Assembly (NCBI GenBank): GCA_963665085.2
Contig: CAXXXS010000001.1
Span: 3,844,001 to 3,908,000, forward strand
Reading direction: 5' to 3'
Length of the DNA: 64,000 nt
Source: G963665085 sp963665085
GTDB lineage: Bacteria > Bacteroidota > Bacteroidia > Bacteroidales > JAAAOM01
The position numbers and the translations under genes were made by a program. How positions within the stretch are numbered: position 1 is the stretch's first letter; each line of letters opens with the position of its first letter. Shown here piece by piece: positions 26,090 to 34,953 of the stretch. Below the pieces are notes generated by a model. It was not told where the DNA came from, searched no databases, and saw nothing but the letters and a program-made list of their open reading frames with translations.

Positions 26090-26721
26090 GAATAAAACAT
26101 TCCTTATATATACCATATCGAATTATAAAAGGAAAGTTTTGTGCTTTTTCTATACTGGCATATTTAGGATTATTATTTTAAATAGTTATGTGTAAACTTA
26201 TAAGATTAATAGCTAAATGACTAGTAATTAACGAAGAAAGTAGTTCGCAGAAACATACTTTTTATTACATCATATCTTTAAATATTAGCGTCTTTTAATT
26301 TGTAACGCGCTATTTGGTTGGAATGCAGGATAGTTGAGTTACAGTAAGCAATAGATACTATTGTATAGATATTTCGTATTGAATTTTTTATGATAAACAA
26401 GGGGCTAACAAAAACGACAGCACCAATTTCAAAAACCGACACGTGCATTTTTAAAAACCCTCAGCACCATTTTTGAAAATCGTCATGTGCATTTTTTTAA
26501 ATGCACGTGTCCGTTTTTAAAAACATACATGTGTATTTTGTTTTTTGCATAAAAGCAAAATAAAATTTGCTTATAAAGGATAAACAAGATCATCATAACA
26601 AGAAACGCACTCAGCGAGATTACAACTTGAGCTTAAAATTGTCCAGCGTTCTCATCCACCGTATTTCAAACTAGCCTATAACTTTTATTTGCTGTTACGG
26701 GTCTGTTGTTAATTCTTTTTA
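26090..26721. other. Non-coding stretch holding dispersed 103-bp repeat, copy A
   Basis: This 630-bp gap has no coding frame. Its main content is the repeat listed at 26416-26518. Upstream at 26302-26311 is GTAACGCGCT, a 10-mer that also occurs near 56129, about 75-115 bp before the third repeat copy. Nothing else was recognised. Confidence 0.4.
26416..26518 (+). repeat. Dispersed 103-bp hairpin repeat, copy A
   Basis: This is one of three copies of exactly 103 bp in the same orientation (others at 38462-38564 and 56205-56307). It begins GACAGCA and ends GTCCGTTTTT. Inside are two direct variants of G(A)CAYGTGCATTTTT (ACACGTGCATTTTT and TCATGTGCATTTTT) and a third, inverted, near the end (ATGCACGTGTCC), so it can fold into a long stem. 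Copies A and C share a further similarity downstream (GTATTTTGTTTTTTGCATAA-like). Confidence 0.8.
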
Positions 26722-27438
26722 TTAGATTTTATCATAAATAAATCCTGGTAATATCTTCTGTATTCTTGCAATAACACCCCAACGTTTTGTTACATAGACA
26801 ACCTTTCTCTTTTTCTTGATAGCCTTAAAAATCTGTTTGGTAACTTTTTCAACAGGCATTACCCAAAATAATCCTTCTCCTTTTGCCATATCGGTATCAA
26901 CTAAACCAGGTCTTATGTCTGTTACAAAAATAGGTTTCTTAGATTTTGTTGATTTTTGCCTTAATCCTTCCAAATAATTTATCTGGTATGATTTAGTCGC
27001 ATTGTAAGATGGAGCGTGAGAGCTACCTCTCAATCCAGCTGCTGAAGTTACAGCCACTAAATGTCCATGTTGCTGTTTCTCAAAATAATTAAATGTCCAA
27101 TCTACAATACAAGTAAAGCCTGTTACATTTAAATCAATTGCTTTTTTTTCAATTTCAAAGTCTAGTGTTTCATTTATATCACCTGTACCTGAACTTAAAA
27201 CCAGTAAATCGAGTCCGCCAAGTTCAGAAGTCAGTTCTTCTAATTTTTCTATAGAGGTTTTTGTATCTGTTGCATCAAAACTTTTTACAAAAAAAGAATT
27301 GGAGTTTGTCTTTTTGAGGTCATTTAATAATTAGGTTTTTCTTCCTGTAATACCGACTTTATAGCCATTTTCGCATAATAGCTTTGCAAGTCTGTTTCCT
27401 ATTCCTGATGATGCTCCAATTATAATTGCTTTTTTCAT
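26722..27438 (-). pseudogene. Short-chain dehydrogenase with a nonsense codon at position 36
   Basis: From ATG 27438 the frame begins MKKAIIIGASSGIGNRLAKL, the NAD(P)-binding TGxxxGIG-type motif, and is stopped by TAA at 27331-27333 after GRKT. Beyond the stop, the frame continues uninterrupted to 26722 with DLLVLSSGTGDI, the catalytic SAAG...YNATK (Tyr and Lys) and RPGLVDTDMA. A single base change explains the break, so the decay is recent. A downstream start (codon 130 or so) would give only the C-terminal half without the cofactor site. Confidence 0.8.
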
Positions 27439-27510
27439 TTGATGTCTCTCTTCCTATTTAAGTAATGATGTCTTTTAAAATTTCTTATAAATAAATGGTT
27501 TATGTTTAAT

Positions 27511-27634
27511 GTGTTACAGCTATTTAACGTGGTGAATTTCGTGATACTTTAGAGTCAAGGTTTAGAGGAGTAGGAGCGGCATAATGTAGCTTGCAAATTT
27601 CATCACCTTTCCATGCTTTATAGACGCTGATAAG
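27511..27634 (-). repeat. attC-like palindromic element S4 (diverged)
   Basis: On the minus strand this lies ten bases beyond the stop of the 331-residue gene and reads CTATAAAGCATGG, GGTGATGAAATTTGCAAGCT and, 60 bases later, CGAAATTCACCACGTTAAA. It shares CGAAATTCACCAC-like and GGTGRTRAAATTT motifs with the 130-bp elements at 40246 and 41311, and TATAAAGCATGG with the one at 35858. The terminal cores are decayed (GCTTATCA, GTAACAC). Confidence 0.45.
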
Positions 27635-27644
27635 CACTAGTTTT

Positions 27645-28640
27645 TTACAATTGGTTATAGATTGCAATAATTGTTTCTAAATCGTCAATAGTATAATACC
27701 CAGAATCTATTTTTTGTAAGAGAAATTTATTGTCTACAAAGAAATCTTTCAAATTGATTTTATCCACTTCTGTTAATAATTCACTTTCTTGTTTGAGAAT
27801 GTAAAGTCTTATATATGAGTGACCTGATTGATTATTTATACCAGAAGTGTAATTTGATTTTTGGTACAATGCTATCTTACCCTTAATTATTTCTTTAGCA
27901 GGCTTATTTTTTATTATAATGTATTTTTTACCGTTAGATTTAAAATTTTCAACTTCGTTCAAGTTATAAGTAGCTTCTTCACCATCATAGGAGATGAAAT
28001 TTATAACATCAAGAAAATCTGAGAATTGCAAGAATCCATTTATTGTCGAACCATTATTAAAAGTTATAGTGCCTTGAGAAAAACCTTTCATTTTTTTATC
28101 CGATAATATTGGATTAATACCATCAATATTATCTTTTTTCCAATTATTATATAATCGAACTATTTCTGTGATGTCTCTGAAATTGAAACATTTATTTTCA
28201 ATAGCATTTGCTAATATTTGGTAGTCCTTTAAATATAAGGACAAATACTTAGTCCAATTTGAATTCTCAGTAAAAGATATAATTTTATTATCATTCTCAA
28301 GATGGTAATCAATATCATACTCAGTTAACTGATTTCTGGAACAATATAAGGTTATAATATCACTGAAAAGTAACTCAACATATACGGGGATATCATTAAT
28401 CCGTTTTGTTTTATATACCTTAATACCTTTTTTGTACCCTGAAATTTTATCTGCTCTATACTTTATAGATTTCGAGTCATGTATGAATTCTATTTTAATA
28501 TTAGAATTCATTTTTTTAACGTCTCCAAAAATTGTATCACCCGATAAGTTTATTATATAATCATTTAGAATTTGATCGGTTTGACCTATTAAAGATTGTT
28601 CTATCAGAAAAACACTAAATATTGTTAATAAGATTTTCAT
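27645..28640 (-). CDS. Exported protein of unknown function
   Basis: This 331-residue protein has a signal peptide (LLTIFSVFLIEQSLIGQ). The mature part has two repeated sections beginning with similar beta-type phrases (GDTIFGDVKKMNSNIKIEF near 34-52 and GSTINGFLQFSDFLDVINF near 195-213). Each is followed by strands and then a 'Y..W' helical stretch. This GDTIxGxV pattern is common in uncharacterised Bacteroidota surface or periplasmic proteins. No enzyme motif is visible. The gene is followed by a diverged attC-like palindrome. Confidence 0.55.
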   Translation of the reverse strand: MKILLTIFSVFLIEQSLIGQTDQILNDYIINLSGDTIFGDVKKMNSNIKIEFIHDSKSIKYRADKISGYKKGIKVYKTKRINDIPVYVELLFSDIITLYCSRNQLTEYDIDYHLENDNKIISFTENSNWTKYLSLYLKDYQILANAIENKCFNFRDITEIVRLYNNWKKDNIDGINPILSDKKMKGFSQGTITFNNGSTINGFLQFSDFLDVINFISYDGEEATYNLNEVENFKSNGKKYIIIKNKPAKEIIKGKIALYQKSNYTSGINNQSGHSYIRLYILKQESELLTEVDKINLKDFFVDNKFLLQKIDSGYYTIDDLETIIAIYNQL

Positions 28641-28831
28641 ACTTTATTTTTTTTTATGAGTCATGAATTCAAGCTTATGCTTAACTACTAGCTATTGATA
28701 ATAGTTAATTATACACAACAAAATATAGATGAATATGAATTGATAATGGATATCTAGTGGGAGTAGTGTTTTTCTTCATGTTAGTTTATGTTTTTTTGAA
28801 ATTTAGTTTGTAAATATAATAAGTTTTAACT

Positions 28832-28905
28832 CTTGTTAGCCTGTTGGCACACTTAGTTGAAAATACTCCTGCAGCTCGAAAATTTCATCACTTGAGCTGT
28901 TAGCG
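28832..28905 (-). repeat. attC-like element S5 (short)
   Basis: On the minus strand the stop codon of the AbiEii-like gene is itself part of the 5' core CGCTAACA. The element continues with GTGATGAAATTTTCGAGCT, a motif shared with S3 and S4, and closes about 70 bases later with GGCTAACAAG at 28835. It is shorter than the 130-bp type and has weak internal pairing. Confidence 0.45.
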
Positions 28906-29550
28906 AAAGTTTTTTTCCACTGCTTCCTCTATATCAAGCTTTATAATTTCCCAATATTTTCCTTTCAGACATATCGGATCAAAATCTAAATCTGCTAATT
29001 TAAAATCTGTTAATTTTTTGATAATCTCGTCTTTTGTAGAACTAAAAGGATATCTTTTTTCATAGAAAGTCAACATTTCCTTTAAAGGAAAAAACTCCAT
29101 TAATTCATGTATATCCCAAAAATCTTTTTTTCTTCCATTCTGTCCGATGATTTCCAGTTTCATTGCAACTATTTCTTCTAATTGTGATAATCTAAGTCCT
29201 TTGTGTTTTATCATCGGATATACAAAAGTATCTGTATAGAAGAGGTCTAATTTTATTATTTCGTTTTCATTTCTGCCAATAAAATAAGATTTACCTAAGC
29301 CTGGATTGTCACTAAAACTAAAATTTATATAATCAAAAGATTCTTGTAACCGTTTATCAATTTGTTTAAAATCGATGGAATCGTATTCTGCATCAGTAAA
29401 TAAATCTATGTCAACTGAAATTCGATGGCCTAACAACAAACTCAATGAAGTTCCACCAACTAATCTAAATGATTCCAACTCTTTTAGTTTCATTAACTCG
29501 TTTAGGATATCCCAAAGCAAAACAGAAATTGTTTCTTTGTAAATCTTCAT
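28900..29550 (-). CDS. AbiEii-type nucleotidyltransferase toxin
   Basis: This 216-residue protein has the AbiEii/AbiGii nucleotidyltransferase signature VGGTSLSLLLGHRISVDIDLF at about residues 31-51, with the DxD metal-binding aspartates. A conserved helical section KKDFWDIHELM lies at about 142-152. AbiE-type toxins transfer nucleotides to tRNA or other targets and act in phage abortive infection. Its start overlaps the upstream HTH gene by four bases. The antitoxin partner is an XRE-type rather than a classical AbiEi protein. Confidence 0.85.
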   Translation of the reverse strand: MKIYKETISVLLWDILNELMKLKELESFRLVGGTSLSLLLGHRISVDIDLFTDAEYDSIDFKQIDKRLQESFDYINFSFSDNPGLGKSYFIGRNENEIIKLDLFYTDTFVYPMIKHKGLRLSQLEEIVAMKLEIIGQNGRKKDFWDIHELMEFFPLKEMLTFYEKRYPFSSTKDEIIKKLTDFKLADLDFDPICLKGKYWEIIKLDIEEAVEKNFR

Positions 29551-30062
29551 TTAGTATTTAAATATCTATTAACATTCTGAACAAATGTTGGCAAGTAACT
29601 TTCTTTTATATTTGCTATCTCTTTTTGAACAATTTCCAATCCATAAAAATTAAGAATCTCTTTTATTTCGATTTCAGAACCTCTTTCAAATATTCTTTTT
29701 ATGATTGCTCTTTTATTCTTTTGCCAATCTATTTTGTCAAAATCTGTATCCCAGAATAAAATTCTCCTGATTTTATTTAAATCTGGTATTGTGTTTTTAA
29801 ATTCTGAAATATCTGCATGCTTTACATCATAGCTCGCCTGCAGAATCATAAAGTAATCTGCATCAATCCCGAGATTCTCACCTAATTTTATTGACAATTT
29901 AGGATTTATACTTCTTTTTTCTTTGATTATTGCACTAATAGTCTGTGCATGTTCATTTACCATTGATGCGAAATCCTTATTTTTTATGCCGCGTTTTTTT
30001 ATTTCACGTTTTAGGATAACACCAGGATGAATTCCTTTTATTTTATTTAGTTCTGGCAACAT
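29547..30062 (-). CDS. HigA-like XRE antitoxin partner of the AbiEii toxin
   Basis: This 171-residue protein has an N-terminal helix-turn-helix at about residues 12-72 (HPGVILKREIKKRGIKNKDF, then ISAIIKEKRSINPKLS) typical of HigA/VapI plasmid-maintenance antidotes. A C-terminal extension of about 100 residues probably binds the toxin. It overlaps the toxin gene by four bases, in antitoxin-first order. Autorepression of a promoter in the 30063-30150 gap is expected for the family. Confidence 0.85.
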   Translation of the reverse strand: MLPELNKIKGIHPGVILKREIKKRGIKNKDFASMVNEHAQTISAIIKEKRSINPKLSIKLGENLGIDADYFMILQASYDVKHADISEFKNTIPDLNKIRRILFWDTDFDKIDWQKNKRAIIKRIFERGSEIEIKEILNFYGLEIVQKEIANIKESYLPTFVQNVNRYLNTK

Positions 30063-30160
30063 GCTACTATTAATTTATTTAACAAAGATACGAAACCTGG
30101 GTGTCTAAACAAATTTGTTTATTTTGAGGTGTTTTTAATCATAATATGGTTTAATTCCTA

Positions 30161-30232
30161 GACCCTCTGGGTCGGAAGTGAATATGTTTGCAAAGCAAAC
30201 TCCTTTAGATACCTCGGGGCATGCCCCGGGGT
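30161..30232. repeat. Three consecutive hairpins between genes
   Basis: GACCCtctGGGTC (30161-30173), GTTTGCaaaGCAAAC (30186-30200) and the GC-rich ACCTCGGGGCATGCCCCGGG (30211-30230, continuing to 30232) follow each other directly. They end three bases from the stop of the minus-strand epimerase gene. The last is near-perfect and could terminate that transcript. The phrase as a whole looks like an intergenic repeat unit. Confidence 0.5.
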
Positions 30233-30235
30233 AGT

Positions 30236-31225
30236 TCATTGTATAGATAATTTCTCTATCAACATCTTTAGAGTTTTTTCTGATAATCCATAGTTGGGTT
30301 TTTGCCAGCCTGATTGAATATAATAATCGATTGTGGTTGATACGGATTCTTCAAAATCAGTGATTTTCAGGTTTAGATTTTTTAGAATCTTTTTGTTGCT
30401 ATAGGTGAAATAATCACAATCAAGCCATAGGGGTAAATCAGTCCATTGTGCTATGTTATTTTCGTTTAAAAAAACTGAATTCACATAATTTAAATTTGGA
30501 TGTTTATTCAATAGGAGTGAAGCGGTGTCAATTAGTTTTGAAATGGATAAATCTGGATACGATGTTACGTTATAGATATTGGAATCAATATCAATGTTTA
30601 TGGATTTTATAATACCCTCGATTAGATCATTAACATAAGTAATAGAAAAGATATTTTTCCCCTGATTGGGTACTAACAATTGATTCTCTTTTTTTATTTG
30701 AAACAGCCAATAATAAAACCGGTCTGTTTTATCATAGGGGCCATAAACCAGTGAAGGACGAAGAATTGTATAGTGTAAATTACTTTGTGTTAGTATTCTT
30801 TCGCATTCTGCTTTTCTGTTTCCATAAGTGGATACCGAAGAATCAATACGTTCTGAATTTGTGCAACTGAGAGTAGGAGAATTTTCGTCTCGAAACAGAG
30901 ATTTATCCAAATTATTGTCATAAACAGAGCAGGTAGAAATAAAAATGTATCGCTTCAGGCTGTTGTCCATTTGAGATACAATGTTGGATAATGAATCCGG
31001 AAAATAACATGATACATCAATTATGTAATCCCAGTTTTCTTCAAAAATCAGGTTTATATCAGAAGTGTTTCTGTCACCATGAAGCTCCTTTATGTCAGAA
31101 TATAAATCCGGGTTGGATTTTCCCCGGTTAAAAAGCGTAATGTTATAACTGTTTAGTTGGATTAATTTGTTAACCAAGTTTCGACCTATAAAATTGGTTC
31201 CTCCTAAAATAAGTATCTTCTCCAT
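30236..31225 (-). CDS. NAD-dependent epimerase/dehydratase family protein
   Basis: This 329-residue extended SDR has the N-terminal Rossmann motif ILGGTNFIGRNLV (residues 5-17). The expected family features follow: ISTCSVYD near 99, YGNRKAECE (Tyr and Lys) near 134-142 and RPSLVYGPYD. The combination resembles the atypical epimerases near chloroplast-stem-loop-binding and isoflavone-reductase types. The substrate is probably a nucleotide sugar or similar, but unknown. Its neighbours give no pathway. Confidence 0.78.
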   Translation of the reverse strand: MEKILILGGTNFIGRNLVNKLIQLNSYNITLFNRGKSNPDLYSDIKELHGDRNTSDINLIFEENWDYIIDVSCYFPDSLSNIVSQMDNSLKRYIFISTCSVYDNNLDKSLFRDENSPTLSCTNSERIDSSVSTYGNRKAECERILTQSNLHYTILRPSLVYGPYDKTDRFYYWLFQIKKENQLLVPNQGKNIFSITYVNDLIEGIIKSINIDIDSNIYNVTSYPDLSISKLIDTASLLLNKHPNLNYVNSVFLNENNIAQWTDLPLWLDCDYFTYSNKKILKNLNLKITDFEESVSTTIDYYIQSGWQKPNYGLSEKTLKMLIEKLSIQ

Positions 31226-31250
31226 GTATGTTGGTTTAGTTTGTATTCGT

Positions 31251-32129
31251 CTATTTTAAAGATAGTTCATAAATTGTTTTCATCTCGTCTTCAGATAAGG
31301 CTTTATCAAAAACAGCTAAACCACCAATCTGTCCTTTGAATAAATTGCCCATTCCATTTTTTAGTAAAACAGCACCAACTGTGAAGTCAGAGCCATTATT
31401 ACCCATTCCATCCGGAAAGTAATACGGATTTTTTGATTGTATAAGACCATTTGGATAGCCTTCAAAACCTTCTGTGTGATCGATTAATTCAGGTTCTCTA
31501 TCAATAGATATTCCGTTAAAGAATGAACGAATATATTCATTGTCATACGTAAATCCAACACAGCACCATTCATTTGCCGGGACTTCCTGTTTGCTTGCAG
31601 AATAATCGATAGAGTAAGGAAATGGAGGTGTTGCCTTCCCGGTTTTTGAAATATGGCCACAAACCTGCTTATCTCCATTATAGTAGGGTAACGAAACAAA
31701 CAAACCATATTGCCGTTTACCTCCATCCTGGTATTCATTCCACATTCCACCAACAAAACCTGTTTGTTCGCCAGTCCAATTTACAAATGCTATTACAGTA
31801 ACTTCTTTATCCCGGCCATAAATATTTAGTTTGTCTGTTTTTTTGTGAGCTAACGATAGGTATTTCTCACCATCAAGTTTAATGGAATAACCTGAAACAG
31901 GTCCGTTATTAATTCGCTCTATTTTTCCATTCTTTTCTTTTAAAGCATACTTTTTTGAGTCTAAACATCTTCTTTTTTTTCCTGGTGATTCACTAAAATC
32001 CCATAGAGCAACAAATCCGTCTCTTGATTTAAGATAATTAATTAGTTCTTCATTTGAACCGGAGCTTTGGGCCTGATGTGTTTGAATAAATAAGAAAGAA
32101 AATACTAGTAGGAAAAATGTATTTTTCAT
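31251..32129 (-). CDS. Exported LamG/concanavalin-like lectin domain protein
   Basis: This 292-residue protein has a signal peptide (LLVFSFLFIQTHQAQ). One jellyroll LamG-like domain fills most of it: FVALWDFSESPG near 39-50, VTVIAFVNWTG near 109-119, WCCVGFTYDNEYIRSFFNG near 197-215 and the closing GGLAVFDKALSEDEMKTIYE. It probably binds a carbohydrate or serves as an accessory surface protein; no catalytic motif was seen. It lies 25 bp upstream of the epimerase gene on the same strand. Confidence 0.7.
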   Translation of the reverse strand: MKNTFFLLVFSFLFIQTHQAQSSGSNEELINYLKSRDGFVALWDFSESPGKKRRCLDSKKYALKEKNGKIERINNGPVSGYSIKLDGEKYLSLAHKKTDKLNIYGRDKEVTVIAFVNWTGEQTGFVGGMWNEYQDGGKRQYGLFVSLPYYNGDKQVCGHISKTGKATPPFPYSIDYSASKQEVPANEWCCVGFTYDNEYIRSFFNGISIDREPELIDHTEGFEGYPNGLIQSKNPYYFPDGMGNNGSDFTVGAVLLKNGMGNLFKGQIGGLAVFDKALSEDEMKTIYELSLK

Positions 32130-32153
32130 TGTGAATTATTATTTAAGTCGAAA

Positions 32154-32732
32154 TCACGTTATATCTATAAGCTCAGATTGTAAATAATCGTAATACTCGA
32201 TTAGGTTATTCTCCATTGGTATAATTGCTTCTAAGAATACTTTCATTTTTCTTATAAATTCGGCATCTCTTTTTTCAGGTTTATTATAAATGTTATCTAC
32301 AACAAACTCCTTTACAATAGATTCGTAATAATCCTGGAAATCATACACCCCTGCAATATCATTTACTATTTCAATGTCCATATAAACAATAGCTTGAGTT
32401 AATTTTGCTGTTTCCCAAGAAGTCGAACTAATAATTTGAAAGTTCATGCCGATGTAGGTATCACCTTGTTCATCAGAGTTGTCAAGTAGAGGTAAAATGC
32501 TATCGATTCTTGCCAAAGCCAATTTTTGCTCTTCCAGCATTTCCTGTACTGTAGTTTTATTGTCTGTGATTTCTGAAAGAATATTGCTGTTCGATTGTTT
32601 AGCCAGTTTATCATTGTTGCGGTTATCTTTCCATTGATTTAACATTAATCCAAGAAACACTGCAAATGTTACAGAAAGAAATTCATAAAGCAGTTTTTTA
32701 TTCATTTTTAGATTGAGATTCATCTTTTTCAT
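32154..32732 (-). CDS. Single-span membrane protein of unknown function (DUF6090-like)
   Basis: This 192-residue protein has one membrane segment at about residues 13-27 (YEFLSVTFAVFLGLMLNQWKD) followed by a soluble helical domain of about 160 residues. The anchor ending in NQWKDNRNN resembles DUF6090-type Bacteroidota proteins. No enzyme motif is visible. It lies 24 bp upstream of the LamG gene; the gap above it contains the broken DJ-1-family gene. Confidence 0.55.
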   Translation of the reverse strand: MKKMNLNLKMNKKLLYEFLSVTFAVFLGLMLNQWKDNRNNDKLAKQSNSNILSEITDNKTTVQEMLEEQKLALARIDSILPLLDNSDEQGDTYIGMNFQIISSTSWETAKLTQAIVYMDIEIVNDIAGVYDFQDYYESIVKEFVVDNIYNKPEKRDAEFIRKMKVFLEAIIPMENNLIEYYDYLQSELIDIT

Positions 32733-32795
32733 TGTAAAAAGGGTTTTTTATTTGTTTTCTCTTCAATAAAGAAATACAATTTTGTTGACTTTTTT

Positions 32796-33383
32796 CTAGA
32801 ATCCCATAGCTGTTCTAATTACCGTCATATCTTTTTCTGAAGTCAGTTTTTTTAATAACTCAAATGCAACTTTGGGTGCAGTCTCAGGGCAATAAGAAGT
32901 AATAATATTATCATCGACTACAATGGGTTCATTCACAATATTCACTCCAAATTCTTTTAATTGTTTTTGTCAATATCCGTCTTTTAAGTGGTAAGTCGTA
33001 GCATTCCGATTTTTAAGAATTCCACTTTTTCCCAGTGGCATAGCTCCAGAACAAACTGTAGCAATGATTTTACCTTTTGCATTAAAATCTTTAATTAATT
33101 GTAAAAATTTATCGTGATATGCTTCTTCATAAAAACCAAATTCTCCAAATCCACCAGGAATTGCCAAGGCAGCATAATCATCAACATTTATTTCTTCAAT
33201 GGTTTTATCTACTAGTATAGGTATATTAAAAGTGCTTATTACTTTATTTGTAAAACCACATGTGTCGACGTGTAGATTATGTCCATAATCATTTTTAGCC
33301 CATCCAAGAACATCTATAAAAGCACTAAATTCCATTGTTTCAAATGCTTTTGCCAAAAACACTAATACTTTCTTTTTTTGCAT
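32796..33383 (-). pseudogene. DJ-1/PfpI-family gene interrupted by a TGA
   Basis: The first 137 codons give a DJ-1/PfpI protein with IPGGFGEFGF (near 75-84) and the nucleophile elbow ATVCSGAMPLGKSG (catalytic Cys). At codon 138 (32970-32972) a TGA follows KDGY, but the same frame then continues for 57 codons (KQLKEFGVNIVNEPIVVD...) to a TAG at 32796. That is the normal C-terminus and total length for the family. A CGA to TGA change is the simplest explanation. The nucleophile is intact upstream, so a truncated product could be made. Confidence 0.8.
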
Positions 33384-33471
33384 GTTTTCTAAGATTGTTA
33401 AATTGGTTAAAATCCTTTTGTTTCTGTTGTTCCAGTCAGTTTAGTGAGCATATGTGTTGTGGTATCTTTTT

Positions 33472-34202
33472 TTATTTGATTTCAATTATTTTATAATCTG
33501 AACTGAAGAATTTGTTTTTTATCTTTCTATAGAGTTTTCTGCGGAGTACTTCATTCTGTATAATTTTAAGAAGTACATCTCCTTTATATTCCCAACTGTC
33601 AGCATTTGTGTAATAAGGGAATTCAATTCCCTCAAAATAAAGCACATTTATCACTTTGTTATTTTGATAAAAATATCTTTCGTATGAACTATTAGAATGA
33701 TTGCCGTAGTCAACATGTACAGCTTTTTCTCTTATCGCACCATTTTTATCGTAAGAAAAATTAATAGTACTAATGAAAAATCTTTTATCTCTACTGTTTA
33801 CTTTTTCTTGTTGCCATATATAATTATTAATTCGGATATAATCCTTAAAGTATTCTATATCCCATATATATTGAATTTCATTATTATTATCCGGATTTTT
33901 TAGGTATACATGTTTCAATTTTTCTAATAAATTATATTTCAATTCATAATATAGTCTGTTTGTTTTTCTCCTATTAAAAAAACTTTTGCATCTCTTGAAT
34001 TACTTTTCTCCATTCCTGTAAATGGGTCAATAGAACTGTCGTATTGGTTTCCTTCAAGTATTAAGGTTTTTTCATTGTCGATTATTTCTGTCCTGAATAA
34101 CTCAGAATTGGTTTGTGTTTTAATTTTATCTACATCAATACTCTGGGCAAAGGTAGCAGATGTTAAAACCATTATGCTGAAAAAGAATGGTAATCGTTTC
34201 AT
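33472..34202 (-). pseudogene. Exported protein of unknown function, frameshifted at an A5 run
   Basis: Two overlapping frames (33939-34202 and 33472-33942) join into one protein if one base is added to the run of five T on the plus strand at 33963-33967. The joined reading (GEKTNRLYYELKYNLLEK across the junction) is smooth, and the second frame alone has only a TTG start. The first part carries a signal peptide (FSIMVLTSATFAQ). The whole would be about 243 residues, with no recognised domain. It is either a frameshift mutation or slippage-dependent expression. Confidence 0.6.
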
Positions 34203-34204
34203 AG

Positions 34205-34879
34205 TTAACTAATACTTTCGATAATAAATTGATAAAATTCTGTGTTGAGAGCATAAGCATCTGCCAAAACTTGTCCCAAATTTTTATCATAAAATCCTTG
34301 TTCTAACTTTTTTGTACAGCTTACTGCAATATTCTTTTTTTGATACCAAGGCTGAAATTTTTCGGGAAGTTCATTGGGAATAGTTCTTTTATAATTCTCT
34401 CCAACTAATTTAAAACATTCCTGTTTTTCATAATTCTCAATTATTTTATCAAATCGTTGAGGGTTATTATTAATGTGTTCTCTGATATCTCTCATATTTT
34501 GAGAAGTAACGGTATAAAATCCCATTCCATATTGATATTCTTCCGGAGTAAAATAGAAGTAAAATTCAGGAACATTTCCCCATTGTTTATTGGGACGTCT
34601 GAATGTAAGCCATTGGTCTGTCCGAAAAGGTGATTTATCATTTGAGAAACGAATGTCCCGATAGATTTTCGAGACTGTTTTGTTTACTTTAGGTGCAATT
34701 TCAATTTCTTTGTCAATACCAATAATTACTGTGCCCAGGTTGGTCGCCAATTCTTTTAAGGGATTTAGAAGGTGTTCTTCATATGTGGTTCTATTATTCT
34801 CAAACCATTCCTTGTTATTGTTCACCGCTAAGTCTTTAAGAAAGTTAATTGTTGTTTTTGTAAATCCTGTAAACGACAT
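34205..34879 (-). CDS. DUF2461 family protein
   Basis: I prefer the ATG at 34879 (MSFTGFTKTT) to one at 34936, because the family begins at that FTGF motif; this gives 224 residues. It contains FLKDLAVNNNKEWFENNR near 13-30, the conserved SKIYRDIRFSNDKSPFRTDQ near 66-85 and FYFYFTPEEYQYGMGFY. DUF2461 (TIGR02453) is widespread and uncharacterised. It sits two bases upstream of the frameshifted exported gene and about 75 bases below the AraC regulator on the same strand. Confidence 0.85.
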   Translation of the reverse strand: MSFTGFTKTTINFLKDLAVNNNKEWFENNRTTYEEHLLNPLKELATNLGTVIIGIDKEIEIAPKVNKTVSKIYRDIRFSNDKSPFRTDQWLTFRRPNKQWGNVPEFYFYFTPEEYQYGMGFYTVTSQNMRDIREHINNNPQRFDKIIENYEKQECFKLVGENYKRTIPNELPEKFQPWYQKKNIAVSCTKKLEQGFYDKNLGQVLADAYALNTEFYQFIIESIS

Positions 34880-34953
34880 TTTATTTTTTTTCGACAAAGT
34901 TAAAATCGATACATTATACTCAATGCAACAAAACAATGTGAAAATTGTACTTT

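Noticed and set aside
32970..32972. TGA as selenocysteine in the DJ-1 gene
   Set aside because: The active-site Cys is elsewhere, no SECIS-like hairpin was obvious and no selA/selB/selC is in view; kept only as a low-probability alternative.
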